DNA of 35,423 bases from JAVBNT01 sp031551355 (GCA_031551355.1 JAVBNT010000049.1:1-35423), one strand, 5' to 3'; shown: positions 24,722 through 34,559, counted from the stretch's first letter. Made by a program: numbers and translations. Notes: a model not told the origin generated them from the sequence alone.

Positions 24722-27700
24722 TTATTTACCCCCGGAAACAACTGGTATTCTACTCTCCTCAGAATCGGTCCAATCATCGGATTTACCGGAAGCACGATAG
24801 GCAATCCAGCGCAGACCTTTGGGGACAGTAACCTGCCAGAAGACAGAGCGCGACTGCCCGGCAGAAATTGCAACAACTTTAGCGGCAGGATTATGTTTAA
24901 GTTCAACGTTCAGTTTTTTAAGAGTGAAAGGATCGAAAAAATCAATACTCATTTCAGCTTTGACATCTTTTGTCGTTAAATTATCCGCCTTTATGGCAAA
25001 GCAAAATTCATCACCTTCCTGCAAAAAAGGAGGAGCAATCGTTTTCACCATCAACTTTTTCTGAGTGAAGATCTCTGTTTCGCAATACCCAATCTCAAGT
25101 TCGGGCGTATGGGCAAATGCCATCAGTCGGCAGTTTTTAAGAGAATCGGGTATTTTGAAATCTAACGTCACTGCTCCGTCTTTTCCTGTTCTAAGATTAG
25201 GATAAAAATACGAGGGCTCAGATGTTTTTTTCTTTGCAGGCAAAACAAGCTCACGTCTTTCCTCCCTTTCGGCAATCTCCTTAGAATCTCTCTCAGAAAA
25301 GTCAGGCCCTGCGTTAGTTTTACGACCCCACAACTCGTAGGTGTAAAATACAATAGAGCCATAAAAGCTATCGGCTTCAAGTCCTAAACTAAACGGCCAT
25401 GAAGGATAGCGATTCCAAGGGAGAGACAGTGAGTCAAAAAATGAGGATTTGATAGAGGTCTTGTTAGATCTGTTGCCGGAGTCATAGCTAACATAACTAT
25501 AACTTCCCGGCACAAATGAATAAAAAGAATTCCATTGATGGCGCCAGAATGAATCCAACGATATATCATAAAGCGACACAAGCAGTTCACAATCAACAGG
25601 CTTGCCATTGGCATCACAAACCTTAATGGTAAACGAACTATCCTTACCCGGCCAGAGTTTGCTGCGCAGCGATTCCACCGTAACTTTAAGCTCCCTGTCT
25701 TTACGGGGGGGCACATCTATTGTGCGGGTATGAGAATAAAAACGGTTTTCCTTAACAGTAAAGACAGAAACGGTAAAACCTCCGCAAAGTTCTTCAGTAA
25801 TAGGAACAGTGATTAAAACCTGAGTCTGCCCAGCAGCAGTCCAGTAAGATTTTAAAATCTTTTCATCCTTGAAAATCTGCACATAGGCCATTCCCTGTTT
25901 ATAACCGGTACCCCAAACACCTTTAAGTGTTTCACCTACGGAAAGCAGCGTTTTGTTCGGGATAAAATAAGACGGCAAACAGGCGCAACTTTGCTTAGAA
26001 TCTTCATCGACAACGATAAATGGAATTGAAGTCAGGGATTTTTTACCGTATTTGTCATAACAGCTAAATTCCGCCCTATATGCTCCGGGACGCAAAGAAA
26101 AGAATACCTCCGCAAAACCGGCTGCAGATGTTTTTACTTCTTTATCCTCAATAACGGACAAAACGGGCCAGCTATTCAGCTCCGGTTTGATAGAATAGTC
26201 ATCAAGCGCAGGCTCCTCTTCCAAAGCAGTATTCCCCATCGGCTTTGACGGCTGTTTTAGTGATACCAACCGCACCTTGCCAAAAGTTTCGACAGGCTGC
26301 CCATCAATTGTAAAGGTCGATATTTCTATTTTGACAGTATCTTTGACGGTTTGCCATTCGTCACAGCTAAGGACAGGCTGCAGCTCGCAATACCCCAATC
26401 TTAGCGTAAGTTTGCCGCTTCTGGTTTCTGCGAATGCGTCAGTAACATCTGCAGAAATCTCATAATTGAAAACCGGCTGCAAAGATTTGTCAACAGACAA
26501 ATCCGGTTCAGCGGTAAACGACAGCGAAAAGCGGCCGTTTTCATCGGTGACGACAATGCCTGCGTCAATTATCTGCTCTGCCGCTTGTGAGTTCTGATCA
26601 GATAAAGTTACAGAACGGTTTACACCGCAAACGACTTTTGCACCACTAACAGAACCACCGCTATACGATTTTGCATGTCCGTATATCGTAACTTTGTCTC
26701 CCGGGCGCAGCTGTGATTTAGGAGGCTCAAGCTCCACAAAAAATTTGGGACGCCTATATTCCTCAACTCTCAAAAAAACGTCATGGGATGTATTATAATT
26801 AGAACAAAAAAGCTTCATTTTCCCAAAAAAACACTTTTCAGGAATTTTTAAACTTCCATAAACAGAACCAAATTCATTGGTTATAAGTTCAAGAGAGTCA
26901 ATTTTTTCACCGTTAAGATCACTTAAAATTATTTTAAGTTCTTGCGCTGGCAATACGGAATACTTTTTTGTTGTACAATTATAAAAGAGAGCTATGGCTT
27001 TAAAGAAAATTTTCTGACCCGAATAATATACGGATTGGTCAGTAAAAAAGACTATCGATGAATGATTGAACTCAAACTCATTACATGAATAATCATAACG
27101 ATTTTCACGTTCAAAGGTCTCGCTACCACGACCGTCGGACACGGAAATAAAATCTGCGGAATGAAGAAGATGCTGCTCACCGGGCAACCGCAAATCAAAT
27201 AATCCGTTTTTGTCTGTTTTTAGCGAATGTATAAATTTTTCTTCTATTACATCTCTATTGTAACTTTTTCCCGTGTCATAATTATAAAGCTCTACTTTGG
27301 CGCCAATAACAGGTTTGCCGGAATAGGCCTCTACAACAAAAGTCTTTTCCCTCTCTGCAAGTGTATTTCTTTTTACCAAAGCAAACCTTGACGAGTTAAT
27401 AAAAAAACGGGAAGACATTTTGTGTTCAGACAACAGATGCCCGTCACAACTGGCAACGACAGTATAAAAACCAGGTTCAAATGGCGGCAAAGACAGTTCA
27501 TGTTTGCTGGCCTTATAATCGCTTTTGGCATCCAACGGAAAGGTAATTTTTTTCAACGCCGGCAATTTTTGAAGGTTTGCCATGATATCACAATCTCTAA
27601 AATCGCGAAGAAAATCGGCTCTCTCTCTTTTATAAACAGTAAGTGTAAGCGAATTGACATTTCGCGAATAGATAATAATCTTATGTTCCTCACCGGGAAT

Positions 27701-28936
27701 TGCCATCTCATCGCAAATTATTTTAAGTTCTTTCCCCTTTATTGTCCTTTCAAGGTTTAAACACAGCACAGCTCCTTTGGAATCGGGAAAAACTTTTTTT
27801 GCCTTATCAATCAGCTCTAAGGCTTTAGCGGCATCCCCCTTTTTTAAATAAGCATCGGCACAATAATAACAAGCCATTGCAGAAGTCTCTGAAGATGGAT
27901 ATTCTTTGACAATTGATTCCATGTGTGCGATATAAATTTCACGCTTTTGTCTTTCATCGGCGCAAACAGAATTGTTATAAACATAGTTAAGTCTTGATAT
28001 GTTACCATCAATAAAAGCGTCGGGTTTACTGTCATCCTTATGGAAAGACAGCAATTTTTGATAAAGTTTCAAGGCTTTATATTTGCGTGAAGTTCTATCG
28101 CCGTGAAGCTTGCAGGAGCTAAAATGCTGGGCATCGGCAAAAGCATCCGACAAGGCATCTATTTTTAAACCATCGTACGGTTTAAAATAAATATTATCTT
28201 TTGCTTTATAAAAATCCAATGCATCGTAAACGGCAAAATCAAAAAGAGTCGGCCTGAGGTTGACAGGAGCATCACCCATTTCTAAAAGTCCCTGAAAGCG
28301 GGAGAGAGGTGTTTTCTGCAAAAACTCTTCCGCTTTAAAAGCTTGCTCATAGCAGTAATCAATTTCATCAAAGAACTTTTTCGCATCCCATACCCTAAAA
28401 TCTTCATTGTTAAAATCCGCTGTTGCCGGGCGGTCCACGATATCCCATCTGTTACTGTTAAAATATTTCAAATACCACTTGCCTAAAAGCAAATACATTA
28501 AGGGCTGAACAGAAACATCCATCAACGGTATTTCTTTTTTTAGCCTGACAATTGAACCGGTTATGCCGTCTTCATAGGAAAACCCGCTTAAAAGGCAGTA
28601 AAGAGCCTTTGCCCTGGCCGCTTCATCCTTAAGCCCCAGACTCAGCGACTGGTTGTAAAGCCTGTTCGAAACGGCAATAGCTTCTTTAGGGCGCCCATGG
28701 GCTGCTTCACCAAAAAAACGATCCCACAATGGTTTATTCTTAGCCCTGGCTTTACTAATGATTTCGCTCTCCTCAAACCGAAGATCAAGTCCATTATATT
28801 TAGCTTCCTTATAAGACGCATTACAAATGCCCTGGTAAGAGTAAAGATCATTGTCACGGTCATCAGCACATGAGGTCAGAGCAAAAGGCAATATCAAAAA
28901 AACCGCGCACAATCCGTAAGTAACGAAACGATTCAT
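24722..28936 (-). CDS. Truncated A2M-like lipoprotein, paralogue P2
   Basis: A 1404-residue paralogue of P1 and P3 with lipobox LTSC (Cys23). The order is the same: a helical TPR-like N-terminal region to about 410, then macroglobulin domains including VYYSGQKIFFKAIALF in the MG2-type position, a variable segment at 1095-1293 and an MG7-like end (DSEESRIPVVSGGK). It keeps the most canonical A2M signature of the three: FYPNLRTGKDGAVTLDF, IPDSLKNCRLMAFAHT and IGYCETEIFTQKKLMV. It is therefore the best reference copy. Like the others it stops where full A2M proteins go on to the thioester or helical domain, and it has no CxEQ. Within the variable segment a charged stretch (ERDSKEIAEREERREL) is unique to P2. 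It has its own upstream block shared with P3, and P1 follows 34 bp downstream. Confidence 0.87.
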   Translation of the reverse strand: MNRFVTYGLCAVFLILPFALTSCADDRDNDLYSYQGICNASYKEAKYNGLDLRFEESEIISKARAKNKPLWDRFFGEAAHGRPKEAIAVSNRLYNQSLSLGLKDEAARAKALYCLLSGFSYEDGITGSIVRLKKEIPLMDVSVQPLMYLLLGKWYLKYFNSNRWDIVDRPATADFNNEDFRVWDAKKFFDEIDYCYEQAFKAEEFLQKTPLSRFQGLLEMGDAPVNLRPTLFDFAVYDALDFYKAKDNIYFKPYDGLKIDALSDAFADAQHFSSCKLHGDRTSRKYKALKLYQKLLSFHKDDSKPDAFIDGNISRLNYVYNNSVCADERQKREIYIAHMESIVKEYPSSETSAMACYYCADAYLKKGDAAKALELIDKAKKVFPDSKGAVLCLNLERTIKGKELKIICDEMAIPGEEHKIIIYSRNVNSLTLTVYKRERADFLRDFRDCDIMANLQKLPALKKITFPLDAKSDYKASKHELSLPPFEPGFYTVVASCDGHLLSEHKMSSRFFINSSRFALVKRNTLAEREKTFVVEAYSGKPVIGAKVELYNYDTGKSYNRDVIEEKFIHSLKTDKNGLFDLRLPGEQHLLHSADFISVSDGRGSETFERENRYDYSCNEFEFNHSSIVFFTDQSVYYSGQKIFFKAIALFYNCTTKKYSVLPAQELKIILSDLNGEKIDSLELITNEFGSVYGSLKIPEKCFFGKMKLFCSNYNTSHDVFLRVEEYRRPKFFVELEPPKSQLRPGDKVTIYGHAKSYSGGSVSGAKVVCGVNRSVTLSDQNSQAAEQIIDAGIVVTDENGRFSLSFTAEPDLSVDKSLQPVFNYEISADVTDAFAETRSGKLTLRLGYCELQPVLSCDEWQTVKDTVKIEISTFTIDGQPVETFGKVRLVSLKQPSKPMGNTALEEEPALDDYSIKPELNSWPVLSVIEDKEVKTSAAGFAEVFFSLRPGAYRAEFSCYDKYGKKSLTSIPFIVVDEDSKQSCACLPSYFIPNKTLLSVGETLKGVWGTGYKQGMAYVQIFKDEKILKSYWTAAGQTQVLITVPITEELCGGFTVSVFTVKENRFYSHTRTIDVPPRKDRELKVTVESLRSKLWPGKDSSFTIKVCDANGKPVDCELLVSLYDISLDSFWRHQWNSFYSFVPGSYSYVSYDSGNRSNKTSIKSSFFDSLSLPWNRYPSWPFSLGLEADSFYGSIVFYTYELWGRKTNAGPDFSERDSKEIAEREERRELVLPAKKKTSEPSYFYPNLRTGKDGAVTLDFKIPDSLKNCRLMAFAHTPELEIGYCETEIFTQKKLMVKTIAPPFLQEGDEFCFAIKADNLTTKDVKAEMSIDFFDPFTLKKLNVELKHNPAAKVVAISAGQSRSVFWQVTVPKGLRWIAYRASGKSDDWTDSEESRIPVVSGGK

Positions 28937-28959
28937 CAGAGCCCCTCCAAAATATTATT
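28914..28959. repeat. 46-bp identity shared by 5' ends of P2 and P1
   Basis: This is the second copy of the block at 24665-24710. It covers the P2 start codon and ribosome site. Confidence 0.8.
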
Positions 28960-28960
28960 A

Positions 28961-29008
28961 GAAATAATATACTCAAGGCTAAGTCGCGAAAAAGAAGATT
29001 TTATTGCA
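28961..29008 (-). promoter_or_regulatory. Conserved upstream block of P2
   Basis: This 48-bp A/T-rich block matches 33421-33468 upstream of P3 at 44 of 48 positions. It includes the minus-strand TTGAGTATATTATTT, where TATATT or TATTAT may be a -10 box. Conservation in front of two genes and absence in front of P1 suggest a promoter or regulatory region. No clear -35 is seen. Confidence 0.5.
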
Positions 29009-29099
29009 GGTTGGGTAGTTGATAGTTGTCAGAGATGAAGATGGATTTTCTGAAGTATACCGCCCCTCACCCACGCGGGGGAGAGGAAAAAAAGCAATA

Positions 29100-29261
29100 G
29101 CTAAAGCAAACCGAATTTTGACGAGCGAGGAGCATAGCAAGACTGTGTTGAGCAGTCGAAGATCCGGTTTGAATTAGCGGAAAACCACCCCGACGCTCAG
29201 CGGCATCCCTCCAAAGAATGGAATTTATTAAAATCCAAATCAATTCAAACAGGCGGGTATG
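29100..29261 (+). repeat. R2 repeat, copy a
   Basis: A 162-bp non-coding repeat running from GCTAAAGCAAACCG through GACGAGCGAG and CCACCCCGAC to AAACAGGCGGGTATG. It is closely similar to 34560-34708. Its right end lies 2 bp from the P3 stop codon. It fills most of the 327-bp gap between P3 and P2; the remainder holds the P2 upstream block. Confidence 0.75.
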
Positions 29262-29263
29262 TC

Positions 29264-32200
29264 TCATAATTTTTTTACGGCTGCAACCGGAAGCTCACTC
29301 TCTTCACTATCAATCCATATGGAACTTTTAGCGGAAGAACGGTAGGCTATATTTTGCAGGCCATCGGGAATCTTAACCATCCAGGAAACCGCTCTTGACT
29401 GCATGCAGGGAAGATTGACCGTCTTCGCCGTCTGACTATGTTTTAATTCCGCATTCAACTTTTTACCGCTGGCAGGGTCAAAAAAATCAATGCTTATCTC
29501 CGCTTCCGTATCCTGAGCCGTAAGATTGGCCGCTTTTACCGTGAATTCAAACACGCCTCCCTGCCGCAGTAAATGCGGGGCATCCGTTTCCACCAGCAGT
29601 TTCTTGCTGCCCGGCAAATCCGGCGTTTTAGCTCTCAGCGTCACGGTTTCCCGTATGCCGGCTTCAGAAGGACAAGCGGAAAATACTGTTTCCGGAAAAT
29701 CTTTCCTAGCATAGACATCTTCGCGAAAATGTCCGGAGTCAAGCCGTTTAATATAATATATGTCGGGTGTCCCTGAAGAAATCGTCTTCATATGGGAAAA
29801 AAGTAAAGACTTATACAAATCCGAATCCACGCTTTTCATTATCAACCTGTATTTATAGTCATAACTAAAAAAATCATTATTACCACCAAGATTATCTTCC
29901 GGAAAGGCGGCATTATACGGGTAATACTTGTGATGGGCATAGAAAATTCCAAAAACAGGAGACCAAGAGGGATATAAAACCCACGGAGCCTCTGCGCGTC
30001 GCTCAACCGGAGCAACCAGATAAGATACTTCTGCAGAAGCGTTAATAAAATCATCATTTATATTGGTATCATCTTTTATCAAAGCAGATAAAGACGGCAC
30101 AAAATCAGAACTGCATTTGCCAATAAAATTGTCATAGAGCAGTCTGGAAGAATCAGGTGGGACGTCCTCTTTCAGATAGAAGGCGTATTTTTCCGTATAA
30201 CGGTCTTGGCCGGCATAATAATGTTTACTGCGCAGAGACTCAATCGGCGGACTAAGCTTTGCACCGGCAAACGGTACGTCTATCTTACGGATATGGGAAT
30301 AAAACCTGTTTCCCTTAACGGTAAACAGGGAAACAGTAAATCCGCCGCGCATTTCTTTGGTAACCGGAACAGTAACCGGGACCTGGGTCTGTCCGGGAGG
30401 AGTCCAGTAAGAAGTCAATGTCTTCCCATCTTTCAGAATTTGTACATAGGCCATTCCCTGTTTATAACCACTGCCCCAAACGCCTTTAAAAGTCTCCCCC
30501 ACGGCCAGTGAAGTTTTTTCAATCATAAAATAAGACGGCAGGCAAACGGCACTGCTTTTAGATTTTTCATCAATAACAATAAACGAACCAAAAAACTCAG
30601 ACTTTTCACCGTATTGATCCTGACAGGAAAACTCAGCCCTATACGCTCCCGGCTTCAACTTGAAGGCAACAAAGCCGGTTCCATCACCCGACGTTTTAAC
30701 GTTCCTTTCCTCAATAACCGCCATCACCGGCCAGTCGTCAAGTTTATATTCATCAGCCGGCAATACCGTATTATGCTCCTTCTCCGGCAGCGGCAAAAGC
30801 GGCTGTTTCAGCGATACAATGCGGATTTTTCCGGCAGCGGCAATACCCCGGCCGGCAAGTGTGGAAGTGGATATCGCCATTTTTACGCTTTCTTTAGCGG
30901 TCTGCCATTCATTGCATGCAAGGAAGGATTGCAATTTGCAATATCCCAGCTTTATTATCCGATCATCACCACCGGTTGCTCCCGAAGTGCCTGTGACATC
31001 TGCGGAAACCTTATAGCAGAAAACCGGTTGGCATGATTTGTCAACCGACAAATCGGGACTTGACTTAAACGGAATTGAAAAACGGCCGCTTTCATCGGTA
31101 ACGGTACTGCCGCAGGCAATTTCCTGCTCATCCGCCGGAGAAGATTCAGAACCATACCATGGCAGATAATTTACCGACCTCTTGACGCTGTAAACAACTT
31201 TTGCGCCTTTAAGAGTTTTGCCGCGGCCGGAAGTAACGGTACCAGGAACAGTAACTTCATCTCCCAAGCGCAGCTGCCGGTTTGGCGGTTCAAGCTTAAC
31301 AAAAAATTCCGGATGTTTATATTCCTTAACGCTCAACACGTTGATGCCGTACATGGAAGAACACGATAACTCAAGCCCCCCTGACGACAGATCCGCAGGA
31401 ATTGTAAATGTCCCGTAAACGGAACCCGATTTATCGGTATTAAGGCTAAGTGAACCAATTTCAACCACATTGTCTTCACCGTAGGCTTTGTCAGATTTAT
31501 GAGAAAATACTGATGACTGCTTCTTAAGAAAAACCTCAAGCTTATAATCCGGTAAAGGCAAACATTTACCGCTGTCGTTATCATAAGCAAAGGCAACAGC
31601 CTTAAAAAATATCTTCTGTCCCGGACGGTAAACAGAGCGGTCGGTAAAAAAAACAACCGAATTACCACTGTAATGATAAGTCCACGGTTTTGAATCTACT
31701 TTATAATAGTCGGGATTAAAAATCTCATCGCCCCGCCCATTGGATACGGAAACCGAACAATCACGCTGATACAATTCGCCGGATAATTTTTCAAATTCGA
31801 AAAGCCCGTTTTCATCGCTTTTAGCAGACTGCACCGTCTTACTTCCCTTAGATATACGCCGTTCCGCCTTTACACCGCTGACAGGCTTTCCTGATCCGGC
31901 ATCCATAACAAACGTTTTTACTATATCGCCAACCGTTCGCGTCATTAAAACAAGTCCGGATGAGGTGACGGAAAAATTTAAAACAATATTATTTTCGCAT
32001 TTAAAATTTTCACTGCAACTAACCAGAACATCATACCCCCCCGGTTCAGGAGCAGGTATTGACAGCTCGGTTCTATCAATACCGTAATCACCTTTCGTTT
32101 GCACAGGAAAGGTCAATTTCTTAAGCGGTTCATCACCACTCAGCATACTCCGGCCGGCTTTATATATCCCGACCATCAGCGAATTAACATTGCGCGACTC

Positions 32201-33394
32201 GGCATATACTTTAAATTCTTTTCCGGCTTCAACCATACTGTCGGCATCAATAGACAGTTTCTTATTTTTTATCTTCCCCTCAAGCTTTTTACAAAGTGCA
32301 GCACCCAGCGAAGCCGGATATTTTTTTTGGGCGGCATCAACAAGTGAGGCTGCCTTAACTGCCTCACCATGCTCCCACCATATTACGGCACTGTGAAAAT
32401 ATGCCATGGCAGTCACTTGCGAAGACGGATATTTTTTAATAATTGTCTCCATACGCTTCAGATATAATTCCTGTTTACGCTTTTCGTCAAGACCGGTGGA
32501 ATGGTAATAAACATAATTAAGACGGGAAATATCGGCATCTATGAAAGCGTCGGCATCAATGTCATCCTTATGGAAAGACAGCAATTTTTGATAAAGCTGC
32601 AAAACTTTATACTTACATGAATATTTATCCGTTGTCTCAGGCTCGTAAGCGATAAATTCAGGCGCATCGGCAAAAGCAGCTGATGAGATGTCAATCGCAA
32701 AGGTATCGGCAATGGCAAAATTATCACCACAGGATGAATAAAAATTTATTGCGTCATAAACGACAAAGTCAAAAACAGTCGGCCTGAGGTTTAAAGGAGC
32801 GTCGCCCATCTCGAAAAGTTTACGGAATTCGCAAAGCCTGGTTTTTTTCAAAAATTCTTCGTCTTTGAAAACTTTGTCATAACAGGAATTTATTTCCGTA
32901 AAATATTTTTTTGCACTCCAGCCGCTAAAAGAAGAATCATAAAACCCGGAAACATCCAGGCTATCCCCTCTATTAAGACTGCCAAAACACTTACAATACA
33001 AGTGCCCTAAAATAAGATACATTAGCGGGCGCACAGAAGCGGGCATAGACGGTATCTCTTTCTTAAGCCGGACAATTTCCAAACTTCCGTCATTGCTGGG
33101 TTTGCCATCCAAAATACAATGAACCGCTCTTGCCTTGATTGCTTCATCAGGAAGGTTATTACTTACCGACTGCCCGTAAATCGAATCTAAAACAGCACCG
33201 GCTTTCGCATAATAATGCCGGTCCAAGTCTTTTTTAAAACGTTTCCACAAAGGTTCGTTTTTAGCCCTGGCCTGTTTAACGGCTTTGCTTTCCGTAAACC
33301 AGACGGAGTTATTTTTTTTACCGTAACAGGAAGTCAGGAAAAAAGACAATATCAGAAAAATCGCGCACAATCCGTAAAACGTAAAACGTTTCAT
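29264..33394 (-). CDS. Truncated A2M-like lipoprotein, paralogue P3
   Basis: From the ATG at 33394 (GGAGGGG 5 nt upstream) the product has 1376 residues and starts with a lipobox signal peptide (LTSC, Cys23). An upstream in-frame start would add 14 residues before the signal peptide. The architecture matches P1 and P2: a helical TPR-like N-terminal region, macroglobulin domains with YRPGQKIFFKAVAF in the MG2-type position, a variable segment at 1058-1264 and an MG7-like end. That end is almost identical to P1 (LVETDAPHLLRQG, IAYRSS, DSEESELPVAAVKK). The variable segment has lost the FYPNL and IPDSL signatures and is rich in Tyr, Asp and Ser. The thioester or helical and receptor-type domains are absent. 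It is the first of the three truncated genes after the full-type A2M tail. Confidence 0.85.
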   Translation of the reverse strand: MKRFTFYGLCAIFLILSFFLTSCYGKKNNSVWFTESKAVKQARAKNEPLWKRFKKDLDRHYYAKAGAVLDSIYGQSVSNNLPDEAIKARAVHCILDGKPSNDGSLEIVRLKKEIPSMPASVRPLMYLILGHLYCKCFGSLNRGDSLDVSGFYDSSFSGWSAKKYFTEINSCYDKVFKDEEFLKKTRLCEFRKLFEMGDAPLNLRPTVFDFVVYDAINFYSSCGDNFAIADTFAIDISSAAFADAPEFIAYEPETTDKYSCKYKVLQLYQKLLSFHKDDIDADAFIDADISRLNYVYYHSTGLDEKRKQELYLKRMETIIKKYPSSQVTAMAYFHSAVIWWEHGEAVKAASLVDAAQKKYPASLGAALCKKLEGKIKNKKLSIDADSMVEAGKEFKVYAESRNVNSLMVGIYKAGRSMLSGDEPLKKLTFPVQTKGDYGIDRTELSIPAPEPGGYDVLVSCSENFKCENNIVLNFSVTSSGLVLMTRTVGDIVKTFVMDAGSGKPVSGVKAERRISKGSKTVQSAKSDENGLFEFEKLSGELYQRDCSVSVSNGRGDEIFNPDYYKVDSKPWTYHYSGNSVVFFTDRSVYRPGQKIFFKAVAFAYDNDSGKCLPLPDYKLEVFLKKQSSVFSHKSDKAYGEDNVVEIGSLSLNTDKSGSVYGTFTIPADLSSGGLELSCSSMYGINVLSVKEYKHPEFFVKLEPPNRQLRLGDEVTVPGTVTSGRGKTLKGAKVVYSVKRSVNYLPWYGSESSPADEQEIACGSTVTDESGRFSIPFKSSPDLSVDKSCQPVFCYKVSADVTGTSGATGGDDRIIKLGYCKLQSFLACNEWQTAKESVKMAISTSTLAGRGIAAAGKIRIVSLKQPLLPLPEKEHNTVLPADEYKLDDWPVMAVIEERNVKTSGDGTGFVAFKLKPGAYRAEFSCQDQYGEKSEFFGSFIVIDEKSKSSAVCLPSYFMIEKTSLAVGETFKGVWGSGYKQGMAYVQILKDGKTLTSYWTPPGQTQVPVTVPVTKEMRGGFTVSLFTVKGNRFYSHIRKIDVPFAGAKLSPPIESLRSKHYYAGQDRYTEKYAFYLKEDVPPDSSRLLYDNFIGKCSSDFVPSLSALIKDDTNINDDFINASAEVSYLVAPVERRAEAPWVLYPSWSPVFGIFYAHHKYYPYNAAFPEDNLGGNNDFFSYDYKYRLIMKSVDSDLYKSLLFSHMKTISSGTPDIYYIKRLDSGHFREDVYARKDFPETVFSACPSEAGIRETVTLRAKTPDLPGSKKLLVETDAPHLLRQGGVFEFTVKAANLTAQDTEAEISIDFFDPASGKKLNAELKHSQTAKTVNLPCMQSRAVSWMVKIPDGLQNIAYRSSAKSSIWIDSEESELPVAAVKKL

Positions 33395-33420
33395 CAAAGC
33401 CCCTCCATATAATATTGCTT

Positions 33421-33468
33421 TAAATAATATACTCAAGACTAAGTCGCGGAAAAGAATATTTTATTGCA
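33421..33468 (-). promoter_or_regulatory. Conserved upstream block of P3
   Basis: This is the P3 partner of 28961-29008, with four mismatches in 48 bp. It lies 27 bp upstream of the P3 start codon and probably holds the promoter. Confidence 0.5.
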
Positions 33469-33561
33469 TGGTGATCCATTTTTTAATTACATAAATAATG
33501 AAATAAACTTTTAAATATTGCGACAATTACTTTTTAGACAATATTTTTCAAGGGGGGATCA

Positions 33562-34221
33562 ATGATGAATATTACAAAAAGTTTCTACATAATCCTTATT
33601 TTGACTTACATAATACTTGCTGTTTCAAAATACTGTTTTTCACCAACAAAAATTAATACATTACCTAAAGAACCCAAATGGATTCCTTTTGTCTTCGGTA
33701 AAGAGATAAACCTGCAATTAGCGGAACAACACTTCGGAGAAATTGGGAGAAAAGACACGTTACAAACAACAGACGGGCATCTTGGGCAATGGGATTTTAG
33801 TTATAGCATGCCTAAAAAAAATCAAAACATTATCCAAAAAGAAGGTGAGATTATTGGTTTTAAGGATGGTACATATCTTTTCACATTAAAAAACAAACTT
33901 ATGATGATTTCGTTTTCACCTAAAGATACAAAATCAAACTTAAAGCTAAAAATAGGAGACAGTGAAGAAAAATTTTTAAAACTATACGGTAAGCCCAATG
34001 CTAAATATAGTCACTACGCCGAAAATAAAACAAAGCCTTGCAGCTGGAATCGATATTTGTACAAAGTAGATATAAAGCAGGACAAAACAACAGGTTTTTT
34101 AAAATATTCCGAATATGCCTTCTGGTTTGATGATAGAGGCAAGCTTGTTTATGCTTCATTTGAATACCAAAAAGATGAACGTTATACCATGCACTTGGGT
34201 TCACCAGTAAAACTGGATTAA
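33562..34221 (+). CDS. Small secreted or membrane-anchored protein of unknown function
   Basis: A 219-residue protein with one N-terminal hydrophobic segment (about 8-22), either a signal peptide or an anchor. The mature part is Lys-rich and predicted beta-rich. LKIGDSEEKFLKLYGKPNAKY at about 133-152 resembles the small motif of BamE/SmpA-like outer-membrane lipoprotein domains, though the match is weak. A strong AGGGGGG precedes two adjacent ATGs (33562 and 33565), and either could start. It is the only plus-strand gene inside the A2M array, between P3 and the full-type A2M tail, and diverges from P3 across 167 bp. It could be an accessory to the array or an unrelated insertion. Confidence 0.7.
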   Translation: MMNITKSFYIILILTYIILAVSKYCFSPTKINTLPKEPKWIPFVFGKEINLQLAEQHFGEIGRKDTLQTTDGHLGQWDFSYSMPKKNQNIIQKEGEIIGFKDGTYLFTLKNKLMMISFSPKDTKSNLKLKIGDSEEKFLKLYGKPNAKYSHYAENKTKPCSWNRYLYKVDIKQDKTTGFLKYSEYAFWFDDRGKLVYASFEYQKDERYTMHLGSPVKLD

Positions 34222-34274
34222 CCGGAAAAAAGTTCCTGAAAAGAGTAAGCGATGGTTAATTGATTAACTGAATT

Positions 34275-34429
34275 TAGTGACATATAGTTAGTGTTTTATT
34301 GCCGATTTTCCATCCTTGGGATCCCTGGGAAGTTTCTGTCTGTCCCTCACAGAGGGTAAATGCGGGTAAAACTCTCTGTGTTCTCCTCTTCTCTGTGAGA
34401 AACCCTCTTCTCTTAACTTAATGACATTG
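34275..34429. repeat. MITE-like inverted-repeat element, copy 3
   Basis: This copy is inverted relative to copies 1 and 2. The right end, read inward, is CAATGTCATTAAGTTA. The left end is degraded (TGACATATAGTTAG). The internal CTCTGTGTTCTCCTCTTCTC block is shared. It lies in the 587-bp gap between the small secreted protein and the A2M tail. Confidence 0.72.
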
Positions 34430-34484
34430 CCTCCAAAGGATGGGAATTTATTAAAATCTAAATCAATTCAAACAGGCGGAGATG
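34430..34484 (+). repeat. R2 repeat, right-part fragment
   Basis: About 55 bp matching the right end of R2 (CCTCCAAAGGATGGGAATTT through AAACAGGCGGAGATG). It is joined directly to MITE copy 3. Confidence 0.7.
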
Positions 34485-34559
34485 TAAATATAGTTGCCAG
34501 TTATCAGTTTTCAGTTGTATACACAAGACAATGTCAAAGGCATTCAATTGTGTCTGCAG

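Noticed and set aside
29100..29261. R2 repeat as an insertion sequence
   Set aside because: It is about 160 bp, has no transposase frame and no clear terminal inverted repeats of its own.
20536..33394. Thioester motif (CxEQ) in the A2M-like genes
   Set aside because: I read all three translations and found no CxEQ or CLEQ. The domain that would hold it is absent.
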